Shown piece by piece: positions 40,695 through 49,077 of a DNA stretch of 64,000 bases. Position 1 is the stretch's first letter. Every line of letters begins with the position of its first letter. The DNA lies in assembly GCF_020091405.1 (NCBI RefSeq), contig NZ_CP081903.1, positions 5,890,501 to 5,954,500 on the forward strand. The letters run 5' to 3'. The notes under the pieces are model-generated. The model made no database searches, was not told the origin of the DNA, and was given only the letters and a program-made list of their open reading frames with translations. Source of the DNA: Bacteroides cellulosilyticus (GTDB taxonomy: Bacteria; Bacteroidota; Bacteroidia; Bacteroidales; Bacteroidaceae). Both the position numbers and the translations under genes were made by a program.

Positions 40695-42845
40695 ATGAAG
40701 ACCACAATCCGGCTTATAACATTAATTGTCATAGGGAGTCTGATGTCAGCAAAAGCCTATCCGGCCAGTTTTGCTCTAAACACTCCGGGTCCCGATAACG
40801 AGTATGAAGCGTTAATGCAGAAAATCAGGCTTGACTTTGCCAAAAACCCTTCCATTGATAAAGATTTAAAGACCTACAACGAAGCGGACGGCTCATTCAC
40901 AGATGTGGATTACTCCAGTATCGAACGAACCAACTGGCCGCCAATGAAACACATTGACCGTCTCTCCGACTTTGCTTTCGCCTATACCAATCCCCAAAAC
41001 AAGTATTATAAAGACGAAAACCTGTTTGCCAAAATACAAAAAGGACTGGAATACTGGCATGAACGCAACCCGTGGTGCCACAATTGGTGGTACAATCAAA
41101 TAGCGGAACCTCAACGTCTGGGCATATTACTGATACAAATGCGTACAGGCGAGAAACAGCTTCCGGTCGAACTTGAAAAGAAGATTTTGGAACGAATAGA
41201 GAAGGATGGCGGACATCCTGCCAAATGGACAGGCGCCAATCGTACCGACATTGCACTGCACTGGATCTACCGAGCATGTCTTTCTGAAAATGAAACCGAC
41301 CTGAAAATTGCACTCGAAAACGCATACAGTCCCGTAGTATATACCACCAAAGAAGGTTTTCAGCACGACAACAGCTATTTTCAGCATGGTGCACAACTCT
41401 ATATCGGTGGCTATGGAGACGAAATTCTGAAAGGTGTCACCCAAATAGCCATGTATACCAAAGGAACCCAATATGCAATTCCTCAGGATAAACTGGCATT
41501 ACTGAGCAGGTTCATGCGTGAAACTTATTACGCCACCATACGCGGACAATATATGCTGTTCGATGTATTAGGAAGAGGTGTAAGTCGTCCTGGAGTCACT
41601 AAGAAGTCCCATACAGCCTTGTTCGCCAAACGCATGATTGAACTTGATCCGGCTCACACCAATGAATACCAAGAAATCATCTCGCGCCTGAGTGGAAAAC
41701 AGCCTGCTGACTATGCTTTGTCACCCAGGCATACCCACTATTTCCGTGGAGATTATACCTTACATATACGTCCTGCCTACACTTTTGATGTCCGGATGGT
41801 ATCTACACGAACAGCCCGTTGCGAATATGGGAATGGAGAGAATCTGAAAACCTACTTCATGTCCGACGGATGCACCAACATAGTTACCGAAGGAAATGAA
41901 TATGCCAATATCTTCCCGGTCTGGAACTGGACTCGCATCCCAGGAGTAACAGCCCCGCAAGTTCCCCAAATACCTTTAGCAGCCAGTGACTGGCAAACAC
42001 CCGGCACCTCTACTTTTGCCGGAGGAGTGTCCGACAGCCTTTATGGAGCATCTGTCTATTCATACACTGATTCATACGCCGACATCAATACCAGTGCACG
42101 GAAAGCATGGTTTTTCTTCGATGAGGAAGTGGTATGTCTGGGAGCAGGTATCCACTCTACGTCTCAATATCCTGTGTATACAACCGTAAACCAGTGCCTG
42201 TCCACTTCCGGAAAAGCTATATTACGCCACAAAAATAAACAGACTGAAATAGCACAGGGCAATTTCAACTACACTTCTCCTGAGTGGATCCTTCACAATA
42301 AAATAGGGTACTTATTCCCAAATGGTGGAGATTTATTCGTATCCAACCAGCCGCAAACAGGAAGCTGGTATGATATCAATCACACTGCTCCCAAAGATAG
42401 TGTGCAAAAAGATGTCTTCACTATATGCCTTGACCATGGCGAACAACCATCAGATGAAACTTATGCTTACATTATCGTACCTGGCATGCAAACAGCCGAT
42501 GAGGTAAAAAAGTATCAGAAGAAAAAAAACATTGAAATTCTATCCAACACAGAAAATCTGCAAGCAGTCAGAAGCAATAAATCAGATCTATTGCAAATGA
42601 TATTTTACTGCGCAGGAGAGTTCACATACAAAGATCTCACAGTAAAGGTAGATAAAGCCTGTGCATTAATGGTAAAAATAAAGGATCAAAATGAAATGAA
42701 ACTTCATATAGCAGACCCGGGACAGACGCAATCCAATATAACCATAGACATCCGGATGCGAAAACAATCAAAAACAATCAATTGTGATTACCGGAACAGT
42801 GGCATTTATGCCGGATCTACCAAGGCCTTTGATATCGTCCTTTAA
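40695..42845 (+). CDS. PL8 polysaccharide lyase (chondroitin AC/hyaluronate lyase type)
   Basis: Encodes 716 residues with a signal peptide (1-23), close to chondroitinase AC in length. N-terminal (alpha/alpha) toroid with NWWYNQIAEPQRLG at 130-143. The catalytic group is complete: Asn182 (TGANRTD), His231 and Tyr240 (QHGAQLYIGGYG), Arg294 and Arg298 (RGVSRPG). The His-Tyr and His-Arg spacings equal those I recall for Flavobacterium chondroitinase AC (225, 234, 288, 292). A beta-sandwich forms the C-terminal half. It cleaves next to uronic acid by beta-elimination. The family also contains xanthan lyases, so the exact substrate is not fixed by family alone. Confidence 0.92.
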   Translation: MKTTIRLITLIVIGSLMSAKAYPASFALNTPGPDNEYEALMQKIRLDFAKNPSIDKDLKTYNEADGSFTDVDYSSIERTNWPPMKHIDRLSDFAFAYTNPQNKYYKDENLFAKIQKGLEYWHERNPWCHNWWYNQIAEPQRLGILLIQMRTGEKQLPVELEKKILERIEKDGGHPAKWTGANRTDIALHWIYRACLSENETDLKIALENAYSPVVYTTKEGFQHDNSYFQHGAQLYIGGYGDEILKGVTQIAMYTKGTQYAIPQDKLALLSRFMRETYYATIRGQYMLFDVLGRGVSRPGVTKKSHTALFAKRMIELDPAHTNEYQEIISRLSGKQPADYALSPRHTHYFRGDYTLHIRPAYTFDVRMVSTRTARCEYGNGENLKTYFMSDGCTNIVTEGNEYANIFPVWNWTRIPGVTAPQVPQIPLAASDWQTPGTSTFAGGVSDSLYGASVYSYTDSYADINTSARKAWFFFDEEVVCLGAGIHSTSQYPVYTTVNQCLSTSGKAILRHKNKQTEIAQGNFNYTSPEWILHNKIGYLFPNGGDLFVSNQPQTGSWYDINHTAPKDSVQKDVFTICLDHGEQPSDETYAYIIVPGMQTADEVKKYQKKKNIEILSNTENLQAVRSNKSDLLQMIFYCAGEFTYKDLTVKVDKACALMVKIKDQNEMKLHIADPGQTQSNITIDIRMRKQSKTINCDYRNSGIYAGSTKAFDIVL

Positions 42846-42889
42846 TCATATCACAATCAATTGACCTAACACAATATCAACTTTCCCCT

Positions 42890-42931
42890 AAAGTCTCAAT
42901 CAGTTGAATAATCAATCTTGATTGAGACTTT
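42890..42931 (+). terminator. Terminator after the PL8 gene
   Basis: A perfect 13-bp stem (42890-42902 with 42919-42931) lies 45 bases after the PL8 stop, followed by a T-rich stretch. It closes the plus-strand operon of PUL 1. Confidence 0.75.
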
Positions 42932-42940
42932 GTTCATCTC

Positions 42941-42982
42941 ACAAAAAAGAAGAGCGTATCAAAATTTCTTTTAATACACTCT
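42941..42982 (-). terminator. Terminator after the SPOR lipoprotein gene
   Basis: On the minus strand a 9-bp stem with one G-U pair (42982-42974 with 42959-42951) is followed by TCTTTTTTG. It lies about 60 bases beyond the SPOR gene stop. Confidence 0.55.
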
Positions 42983-43038
42983 CATCTTGAAAGGGAAGTT
43001 TTCCTTTCTATCAATCAAATATCAAATAAAATCTAATA

Positions 43039-43545
43039 TTATTTGAGACGATACAGCAACCAGGCACTCTGGAAATCCTTACGGTTGGAGTATTTAGACT
43101 TGAAAGCATCGCGCGCATCAGCTGCAGAAGCTCTGTCGGTAAAAGTGCTCACAATTACACGATACATTGCTGCATCCGGATTAAAGGCAATCACAGCGCT
43201 ATAACCTTCCTTATCCAGAAAATCTTTCAGGCTTTCGGCATTAGCCTTCACACTAAAGCTACCACAAACCACACTGTAATCTTTCAAACCGCCCACGCCA
43301 GAAATTACTTCCACTTTTTCCTGACGTACACCGGCAGTTGCAACAGGCACACTTTCCACAACCTTTGCTTCAACCGGAGCACTCACTACCGGAGAAACTT
43401 CTACCGGTTCAGTAACCTGAGGTTCTGCCAGTTCTTGCTGTTTTGCTTTTTCATATGCTTTTTTGTAAGCGCTTTCACTCGATTTACAAGAAGAGAATGC
43501 AAATGCAATGCACAATCCCATTCCTAAAAATGCTAATTTTTTCAT
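43039..43545 (-). CDS. SPOR-domain lipoprotein
   Basis: Encodes 168 residues from the second Met, which gives a standard lipoprotein signal (Phe-Ser-Ser-Cys, Cys20); an ATG two codons upstream is also possible. A Pro/Val/Glu-rich linker (about 35-75) is followed by a SPOR domain (about 88-168, YSVVCGSFSVKANAESLKDF and YRVIVSTFTDRASAADARD). SPOR domains bind denuded peptidoglycan at division sites. It is monocistronic or paired with the upstream lipocalin-like gene, 43 bases away. Confidence 0.88.
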   Translation of the reverse strand: MKKLAFLGMGLCIAFAFSSCKSSESAYKKAYEKAKQQELAEPQVTEPVEVSPVVSAPVEAKVVESVPVATAGVRQEKVEVISGVGGLKDYSVVCGSFSVKANAESLKDFLDKEGYSAVIAFNPDAAMYRVIVSTFTDRASAADARDAFKSKYSNRKDFQSAWLLYRLK

Positions 43546-43588
43546 AATCATATTGTTTTTGTTAGTAATTTCTACAATCTATCTACAC

Positions 43589-43999
43589 TTAATATCTGCG
43601 GAATATATAACGAACTCCCTCATATTCCAGATGAAGGGATGAAGAAGTCAAATCTTCCATTGTAAATGTCCGTTCTCCATTTTCCCACCCCATATAGAAT
43701 GAATAGTTTTCGTCTTCCATACTTTGAGGCAGCAAAATAATAGAAATTTTATCTCCTTTCAAAGAATAATTTCCAAAAAACGTTTGATAGCTACCATTTT
43801 TCAGCAAACAAATGGCAGAAAAGCTACCTTTCTGGAAATTATAAAAGATGCTATCTTGCCGTTCAATAGAACCGTCAGCATATTGATATTGCCTCAACTG
43901 CCACTTATCATCCAAATCACCGTCAACATTACTACAAGCTGCCAGCACAAGCACTATCAACCCAATAATCAGAAATATCTTTCTCTTTCCTATCTCCAT
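43589..43999 (-). CDS. Small lipocalin-like lipoprotein of unknown function
   Basis: Encodes 136 residues with a lipoprotein signal (Leu-Ala-Ala-Cys, Cys22). The rest resembles the small lipocalin-like proteins of Bacteroides: WQLRQYQYADGS near the start, short antiparallel strands, and a C-terminal YEGVRYIFRRY. A single ligand-binding or structural barrel is plausible; no ligand is predictable. A -7 box TACATTTG lies on the minus strand at 44032-44025, 26 bases before the ATG. Confidence 0.75.
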   Translation of the reverse strand: MEIGKRKIFLIIGLIVLVLAACSNVDGDLDDKWQLRQYQYADGSIERQDSIFYNFQKGSFSAICLLKNGSYQTFFGNYSLKGDKISIILLPQSMEDENYSFYMGWENGERTFTMEDLTSSSLHLEYEGVRYIFRRY

Positions 44000-44134
44000 G
44001 TAGCTAATATTCCGAATAATAAGACAAATGTACGTGGAACAATCAATCTAAAGGGCAGCATTATAGTTAAATTAAATTAATCACGTTTCTTTTCCTAACA
44101 GACAAAACCAGGTTCGAACCATACCCGGGCATTA

Positions 44135-44274
44135 CCTGAGCCGTACCTGCTCCGTGCTGGCTCCGTATCTATACGCTTAGAGTAGCTACGGAGCTAGTAC
44201 GGAGCAGGTACGGAGTTAGTACGGACCTGATACGGAGCCAGTACGGAACAGATACGGAGCCAGTACATTCCGGA
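44135..44274. repeat. 11-bp repeat array in two opposed blocks
   Basis: Seven direct units of TACGGAGCNRG start every 11 bases from 44187 to 44263, with a degenerate eighth to 44274. Three inverted copies occupy 44135-44167. The two blocks flank a 19-base spacer (44168-44186) and can pair over about 33 bases with a few mismatches. The pitch is one helical turn. Confidence 0.85.
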
Positions 44275-44364
44275 CAGTTCTCGGATTAGTACCGAGTCCG
44301 GAACAGAAAAATAAATATTTCGAAAAAAAAGAAGTTAAGCGAACAACTTTATAAAGAAAAATGT

Positions 44365-44372
44365 TAGCTTTG
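44365..44372 (+). promoter_or_regulatory. Predicted -7 box of the ytxH-holin-like gene group
   Basis: TAGCTTTG matches TAnnTTTG; transcription would start near 44379. A purine-rich AGGAG at 44397-44401 stands eight bases before the ytxH ATG, an unusually clear Shine-Dalgarno site for this genus. Confidence 0.5.
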
Positions 44373-44408
44373 TAGTATAAACCTCTATAAATAGAAAGGA
44401 GAACAATT

Positions 44409-44618
44409 ATGAAAGGATTAAATGTACTTGTAGCTTTTCTGGGCGGTGCAGCAGTAGGCGCAGCCGTTGGTATTTTATTTGCTCCCGAAAAAGGAGAAGA
44501 CACCCGCCATAAGATTGCGGAAATTCTCCGCAAAAAGGGAATTCGTCTGAACCGTAGCGAGATGGAAAATCTGGTAGACGAAATTGCGGCAGAAATTAAA
44601 GGCGAAGGAGCCGAATAA
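44409..44618 (+). CDS. YtxH-domain small membrane protein
   Basis: Encodes 69 residues. Residues about 4-24 form a Gly/Ala-rich membrane helix (VAFLGGAAVGAAVGILFAP), followed by a charged helix EKGEDTRHKIAEILRKKG, the YtxH pattern. Such proteins are linked to envelope stress in other bacteria, with no defined activity. First of three closely spaced genes, 29 bases before the holin-like gene. Confidence 0.85.
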   Translation: MKGLNVLVAFLGGAAVGAAVGILFAPEKGEDTRHKIAEILRKKGIRLNRSEMENLVDEIAAEIKGEGAE

Positions 44619-44647
44619 AACAAAACCTACAAAAAAACAGAGCCACT

Positions 44648-45016
44648 ATGATGTTCGCAGACGACAGAAGTATTGAAAATCTCCAGCAATTATTCGTTGA
44701 GTTTAAGAAATATCTGAAACTTCAAAAAGAATATACCAAACTGGAAATAACCGAAAAACTCTCAATCCTGCTTTCCGCCTTGGTACTACTATCGGTGGTT
44801 ATCATTCTTGGCATGGTGGCACTGTTTTATTTGTCATTTGCATTAGCTTATATATTAGACCCGCTTGTAGGCGGACTTATGGTAAGCTTCAGCATCATCG
44901 CCGGCTTCCACCTTCTACTCGTTTTATTAGTAATCACTTTCCGCAAGAAACTCATCATCAATCCAATGGTGAACTTCATTGCCGGACTGTTCTTTGAGAA
45001 TGATAATGAAAAATGA
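44648..45016 (+). CDS. Holin-like membrane protein (phage holin / Holin-X superfamily)
   Basis: Encodes 122 residues. An amphipathic N-terminal helix (about 8-35) precedes two membrane helices (about 40-65 and 72-95) joined by a short turn, then a basic segment RKKLIINPMVNFI. This matches the small holin-like family often found next to YtxH in Bacteroidetes. Nothing phage-like surrounds it, so lysis is an unlikely role. A second ATG one codon on is an equal start. The stop overlaps the next gene. Confidence 0.8.
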   Translation: MMFADDRSIENLQQLFVEFKKYLKLQKEYTKLEITEKLSILLSALVLLSVVIILGMVALFYLSFALAYILDPLVGGLMVSFSIIAGFHLLLVLLVITFRKKLIINPMVNFIAGLFFENDNEK

Positions 45017-45284
45017 TACCATCATGAACAATATGCCTGACTCCTCTTCCATGACTCTGGAAAGTATCGCGCTACGAAAAAAAGAATTACGGAAGAAATT
45101 GCATGTACAGAAAGAAATCATGAAGGATACGGCAAGAGAACTGTTTGCACCCCTTGCACCCGCTGCCGACAAGGGCAACGCCATTATGCGCGCTTTCAAC
45201 ACGGGCATGGCTGTCTTCGACGGATTGATGCTAGGAGTAAAGATGATGAGAAAGGTCAGAAGCATGTTTGCCACCAGAAGATAA
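45006..45284 (+). CDS. Small hypothetical protein, third gene of the ytxH group
   Basis: Encodes about 92 residues. The start is uncertain: ATG at 45000 or 45006, overlapping the end of the holin-like gene, or one of the in-frame ATGs soon after. A central charged helix (LRKKELRKKLHVQKEIMKD) is followed by a hydrophobic C-terminal helix with a basic end. I do not recognise a family. The overlap implies translational coupling with the two upstream membrane proteins. Confidence 0.65.
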   Translation: MKNDTIMNNMPDSSSMTLESIALRKKELRKKLHVQKEIMKDTARELFAPLAPAADKGNAIMRAFNTGMAVFDGLMLGVKMMRKVRSMFATRR

Positions 45285-45306
45285 ACAGGCGCCATAAAGC
45301 AAAAAA

Positions 45307-45336
45307 AGCCGCGTTCTTCCATTGAGGGACGCGGCT
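45307..45336. terminator. Bidirectional terminator between the small hypothetical gene and manA
   Basis: An 8-bp perfect GC-rich stem extended to about 13 bp by wobble pairs (45307-45319 with 45324-45336), flanked by an A-run on the left and a T-run on the right, between converging genes. Confidence 0.8.
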
Positions 45337-45361
45337 CTTTTTATTGATTCAATTCCAATGA

Positions 45362-46336
45362 TTACAGATATGTTTCGAGCAACTTCACGCCGCCGTCTTC
45401 CGGAACAATCGTAACTTCTTGCGTAATCGCAGGCAGCAATATCGTTTCACCTGCACGCACAGCAATCTCATTCTGGCTGTCGTCCGTGATACGGCATGCG
45501 CCTTCCACACAAATGAAAATCACAAATGAATCCAATTCAGAATAGTCACATGTAATTTCTTCTGTCATGTCATAGAGAGAAGTAGTGAAGTAAGGACTGG
45601 CAACCAATTCCACCGGTTCATTCTTCAAATGATCATATTCTGTACGGAAGTCATCCTGCACATCAGCAAAATTAATTGCTTCAGTAGCCTGAGTAGTGTG
45701 CAACTCGCGAGATTTGCCTTCTTTGTCTTTCCGGTTGTAATCGAAAATACGATAAGTGATATCCGAAGTCTGCTGAATTTCAGCAACAAAAGCACCGGCA
45801 CCAATACCATGCACACGACCGGCAGGCACATAGAACACATCCCCCGGTTTTACATCGCACGTTTGCAGCACTTCAGCAAAGGTTCCATTATAAACTCTTT
45901 CCTTGTATTCTTTCGGAGTTATCTGCTCAGAAAAGCCGGAAATCAGTTTTGCCCCCTTATCTGCCGATACCACATACCACATTTCATTCTTGCCGAAAGA
46001 ATTGTGGCGTTTTCTCGCCAACTCATCTCCCGGATGTACCTGGATGGATAAATCCAACCTGGCATCAATGAATTTTATCAACAAGGGAAACTTTGTGCCA
46101 AAACGAGAGTAATTCACTTCACCGACAAGTTCATGACGGTATTTTCCCACCATCTCAGGGAGCGTAAGGCCTTTGTCAGGCCCATTAGCGACGACAGACT
46201 CGTTGTCTTCTACAGCCGAGATTTCCCAGCTTTCGCCTACTCCGGATAGCGTTTCATTCAATTGCTTAAAAGCAATAATCTTGTCGCCTCCCCAAAGCGT
46301 CTGCTTCAGAATAGGCTCAAATTTCAAAGGATACAT
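45362..46336 (-). CDS. manA: Class I mannose-6-phosphate isomerase
   Basis: Encodes 324 residues, the short bacterial class I form. Zinc ligands are Gln99 and His101 (SIQVHPGDELA), Glu118 (GKNEMWYV) and a His in GRVHGIGAGAFVAEIQQ near 175; the catalytic-site motif SDITYRIFDYNR follows. It interconverts mannose 6-phosphate and fructose 6-phosphate. Monocistronic, divergent from galM; a TAAGTTTG box lies at 46401-46394 on the minus strand. Confidence 0.92.
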   Translation of the reverse strand: MYPLKFEPILKQTLWGGDKIIAFKQLNETLSGVGESWEISAVEDNESVVANGPDKGLTLPEMVGKYRHELVGEVNYSRFGTKFPLLIKFIDARLDLSIQVHPGDELARKRHNSFGKNEMWYVVSADKGAKLISGFSEQITPKEYKERVYNGTFAEVLQTCDVKPGDVFYVPAGRVHGIGAGAFVAEIQQTSDITYRIFDYNRKDKEGKSRELHTTQATEAINFADVQDDFRTEYDHLKNEPVELVASPYFTTSLYDMTEEITCDYSELDSFVIFICVEGACRITDDSQNEIAVRAGETILLPAITQEVTIVPEDGGVKLLETYL

Positions 46337-46393
46337 TCGTAGTTTTTGTTAGAGCTTTAAATAAAAATGTTACATTTTTTTAGATTAACGCGA

Positions 46394-46401
46394 CAAACTT
46401 A
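46394..46401 (-). promoter_or_regulatory. Predicted -7 box of manA
   Basis: TAAGTTTG on the minus strand fits TAnnTTTG; transcription near 46387 would leave a leader of about 50 bases. No clear -33 box was found. Confidence 0.4.
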
Positions 46402-46478
46402 CAAAAAATATCAATTCGCCTCGTAAATGTTAAACGCTAAACTTTCCTAAAATGTTCTTCACATTTCAAGATAAACCC

Positions 46479-46509
46479 TTGGGAGTACGGAAGAATTTCT
46501 TTTTATTTG
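46479..46509 (+). promoter_or_regulatory. Predicted promoter of the galM-MFS-galK operon
   Basis: TTG at 46479-46481 and TTTATTTG at 46502-46509, 20 bases apart, fit -33 and -7 boxes (one mismatch in the latter). The start near 46516 lies about 15 bases before the galM ATG. Confidence 0.4.
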
Positions 46510-46530
46510 CAAGAAATTTAATTTTATACC

Positions 46531-47634
46531 ATGGATATGATAAACACCGTGTCAACGGAAAGTAACTTGTCGGGTTTGAACAAGGAAGACTTTCAAAAAG
46601 ATATAAATAACAAGAAGACTGATTTATTTATTCTTAAAAATGCTCAGGGAATGGAAGTTGCAGTAACTAACTATGGATGCGCTATCCTTTCCATTATGGT
46701 CCCCGACAAAAACGGGAAGTATGCTAACGTAATTCTGGGACATGACAGTATAGACCATGTAGCCAACAGCCCCGAACCTTTCCTCAACACTACTATCGGA
46801 CGCTACGGAAACCGTATAGCCAAAGGAAAATTCACTCTTTATGGCGAAGAGCACAATCTGACAATCAACAACGGACCAAATTCTTTGCACGGTGGACCCA
46901 CAGGTTTCCACGCCAGAGTGTGGGATGCAGTCCAACCGGATCCGACGACTGTTGTATTCAACTATACATCCGCAGATGGCGAAGAGGGCTTTCCTGGTAA
47001 TCTGGAAGTAGAAATGACCTATCGTCTGGAAGATGAAACCAATGCACTGGTTATTGAATACCGGGCTACCACAGACAAGGCAACTGTTGTCAACCTCACC
47101 AACCACGGCTTCTTCAATCTGGCAGGTATTGCCAATCCCACCCCTACGGTTCTGAACCATACCATTACTATCAACGCTGATCATTATACTCCCATTGACG
47201 AAGTGTCCATTCCGACAGGAGAAATCCTGAAGGTAGAAGGTACTCCTATGGATTTCCGTACACCGCATACCATCGGTGAACGTATTGATGATAAGTTCCA
47301 ACAATTGGTGAATGGTGCAGGTTACGATCACTGCTACGTACTGAATAAGACAGAGAGTGGTGAATTAAGCCTTGCCGCTACTTATACGGAACCCGAAAGC
47401 GGACGTACAATGGAAGTGTATACCACAGAGAACGGTGTACAACTCTATACAGGGAACTGGCTAGGCGGCTTTGCAGGTGCTCACGGAGCTACTTTCCCGG
47501 CACGCAGTGCTGTTTGCTTTGAAGCACAATGTTTCCCCGACACACCTAACAAACCACATTTCCCATCGGCCGTATTGCTCCCGGGCGATGAATACCAACA
47601 AGTAACCATTTACAAGTTCGGTGTACAAGAATGA
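46531..47634 (+). CDS. galM: Aldose 1-epimerase (galactose mutarotase)
   Basis: Encodes 367 residues, cytoplasmic. Family motifs are TIGRYGNRIAKGKF near 88, NSLHGGPTGFHARVW (His120), the catalytic acid His192 in LTNHGFFNL, and the catalytic base Glu in CFEAQCFPDTPN near 334. It equilibrates alpha and beta galactose before GalK. A second Met two codons in is an alternative start. It leads the operon galM-MFS-galK, with gaps of 45 and 54 bases. Confidence 0.93.
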   Translation: MDMINTVSTESNLSGLNKEDFQKDINNKKTDLFILKNAQGMEVAVTNYGCAILSIMVPDKNGKYANVILGHDSIDHVANSPEPFLNTTIGRYGNRIAKGKFTLYGEEHNLTINNGPNSLHGGPTGFHARVWDAVQPDPTTVVFNYTSADGEEGFPGNLEVEMTYRLEDETNALVIEYRATTDKATVVNLTNHGFFNLAGIANPTPTVLNHTITINADHYTPIDEVSIPTGEILKVEGTPMDFRTPHTIGERIDDKFQQLVNGAGYDHCYVLNKTESGELSLAATYTEPESGRTMEVYTTENGVQLYTGNWLGGFAGAHGATFPARSAVCFEAQCFPDTPNKPHFPSAVLLPGDEYQQVTIYKFGVQE

Positions 47635-47679
47635 ATATAACTAACCTAATTTTATAACTAATTTAATTAATTAAAAACC

Positions 47680-49023
47680 ATGACACAACAAAAACAGAAC
47701 GGTAATCTTGTCGCTATTATTACCATGTTCTTCATTTTTGCGATGATTTCCTTCGTTACCAATCTTGCTGCACCATTCGGTACGATTTGGAGAAACGAAT
47801 ATGCGGGTTCGAACACTTTAGGTATGATGGGGAATATGATGAACTTCCTGGCATATCTGTTTATGGGAATTCCTGCCGGTAACATGCTCGTTAAGATCGG
47901 TTACAAGAAAACTGCATTGATTGCAATGGCAGTAGGTTTCCTCGGCTTGTTCACACAATACCTTTCCAGTTTATTCGGAGCAAATGCCGAAGTTTTCGCA
48001 TTCGGCGAATATGTTATCAAATTAAATTTCGTTATCTATCTGCTTGGTGCATTCATCTGCGGTTTCTGTGTTTGTATGCTTAACACAGTGGTGAACCCGA
48101 TGCTGAACCTCCTTGGTGGTGGTGGTAACAAAGGTAACCAGTTGATTCAAACAGGTGGAGCCCTTAATTCTTTGTCCGGTACATTGACTCCGCTTTTCGT
48201 AGGTGCTTTGATTGGTACAGTAACTTCCAAGACAGCTATGTCAGATGTTGCTCCTCTCCTCTTTGTCGCTATGGGTGTATTCGTAGCTGCATTTATTATC
48301 ATTTCTTTTGTTGCTATTCCTGAACCACACCTTCAGAAAGGTGGAGTGAAGAAAGAAAAATTCTCTCACAGCCCATGGAGCTTTCGTCACACTGTATTAG
48401 GTGTAGTTGGTATCTTCATCTATGTAGGTATCGAAATCGGTATCCCGGGTACACTGAACTTCTATCTTGCCGACGCAAGCGATAAGGGTGCCGGAATTAT
48501 GATGAACGGTGCTGCTATCGGTGGTGCTATTGCTGCTATCTACTGGTTACTGATGCTTGTAGGACGTACTGCAAGTAGCGCTATCAGCGGTAAGGTTTCC
48601 AGCCGTACACAGTTAATCGTTGTATCTGCCACTGCTATTGTTTTTGTATTGATTGCTATCTTCACTCCGAAAGATGTAACAGTTTCAATGCCCGGTTACA
48701 CTGTAGGTGAAGGCTTTATGATGGCACAAGTACCCGTCAGCGCATTGTTCCTCGTACTTTGCGGTCTTTGTACTTCTGTAATGTGGGGTGGTATCTTCAA
48801 CCTTGCAGTAGAAGGATTAGGAAAATATACAGCACAAGCATCCGGTATCTTCATGATGATGGTTGTTGGTGGTGGTGTATTGCCGTTGATCCAACAAAGC
48901 ATCTCTGACTCTGTAGGTTATATGGCCAGCTACTGGCTGATTATCGCAGCTCTTGCTTATCTGCTGTTCTACGGCTTGGTAGGTTGCAAAAATGTAAATA
49001 AAGATATCCCAGTAGAGGATTAA
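47680..49023 (+). CDS. MFS sugar transporter, probably galactose
   Basis: Encodes 447 residues with about twelve membrane helices and a cytoplasmic loop near residue 220 (PHLQKGGVKKEK). The layout resembles the FucP/GluP-type major facilitator transporters of Bacteroides. Its place between galM and galK indicates galactose (or glucose/galactose) uptake across the inner membrane. The substrate is inferred from context. Confidence 0.88.
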   Translation: MTQQKQNGNLVAIITMFFIFAMISFVTNLAAPFGTIWRNEYAGSNTLGMMGNMMNFLAYLFMGIPAGNMLVKIGYKKTALIAMAVGFLGLFTQYLSSLFGANAEVFAFGEYVIKLNFVIYLLGAFICGFCVCMLNTVVNPMLNLLGGGGNKGNQLIQTGGALNSLSGTLTPLFVGALIGTVTSKTAMSDVAPLLFVAMGVFVAAFIIISFVAIPEPHLQKGGVKKEKFSHSPWSFRHTVLGVVGIFIYVGIEIGIPGTLNFYLADASDKGAGIMMNGAAIGGAIAAIYWLLMLVGRTASSAISGKVSSRTQLIVVSATAIVFVLIAIFTPKDVTVSMPGYTVGEGFMMAQVPVSALFLVLCGLCTSVMWGGIFNLAVEGLGKYTAQASGIFMMMVVGGGVLPLIQQSISDSVGYMASYWLIIAALAYLLFYGLVGCKNVNKDIPVED

Positions 49024-49077
49024 CGCAATTAAAAGGTATAGGTAATTAATTTATTCACTTATAAATTTAAAAAGATT

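Larger units (their letters stand above)
44000..44408. other. Non-coding interval between divergent lipoprotein and ytxH genes
   Basis: This 409-base gap holds two outward promoters (TACATTTG at 44025-44032 on the minus strand and TAGCTTTG at 44365-44372 on the plus strand) and, between them, an 11-bp repeat array and a second inverted repeat (44268-44275 with 44296-44303). No gene is visible in it. Confidence 0.75.

Noticed and set aside
44648..45016. A prophage remnant
   Set aside because: The holin-like gene has no integrase, capsid, lysin or attachment sites near it and belongs with ytxH.
46624..47331. A 235-codon open frame on the minus strand across galM
   Set aside because: galM has complete catalytic motifs on the plus strand; the antisense frame shows no recognisable domain.
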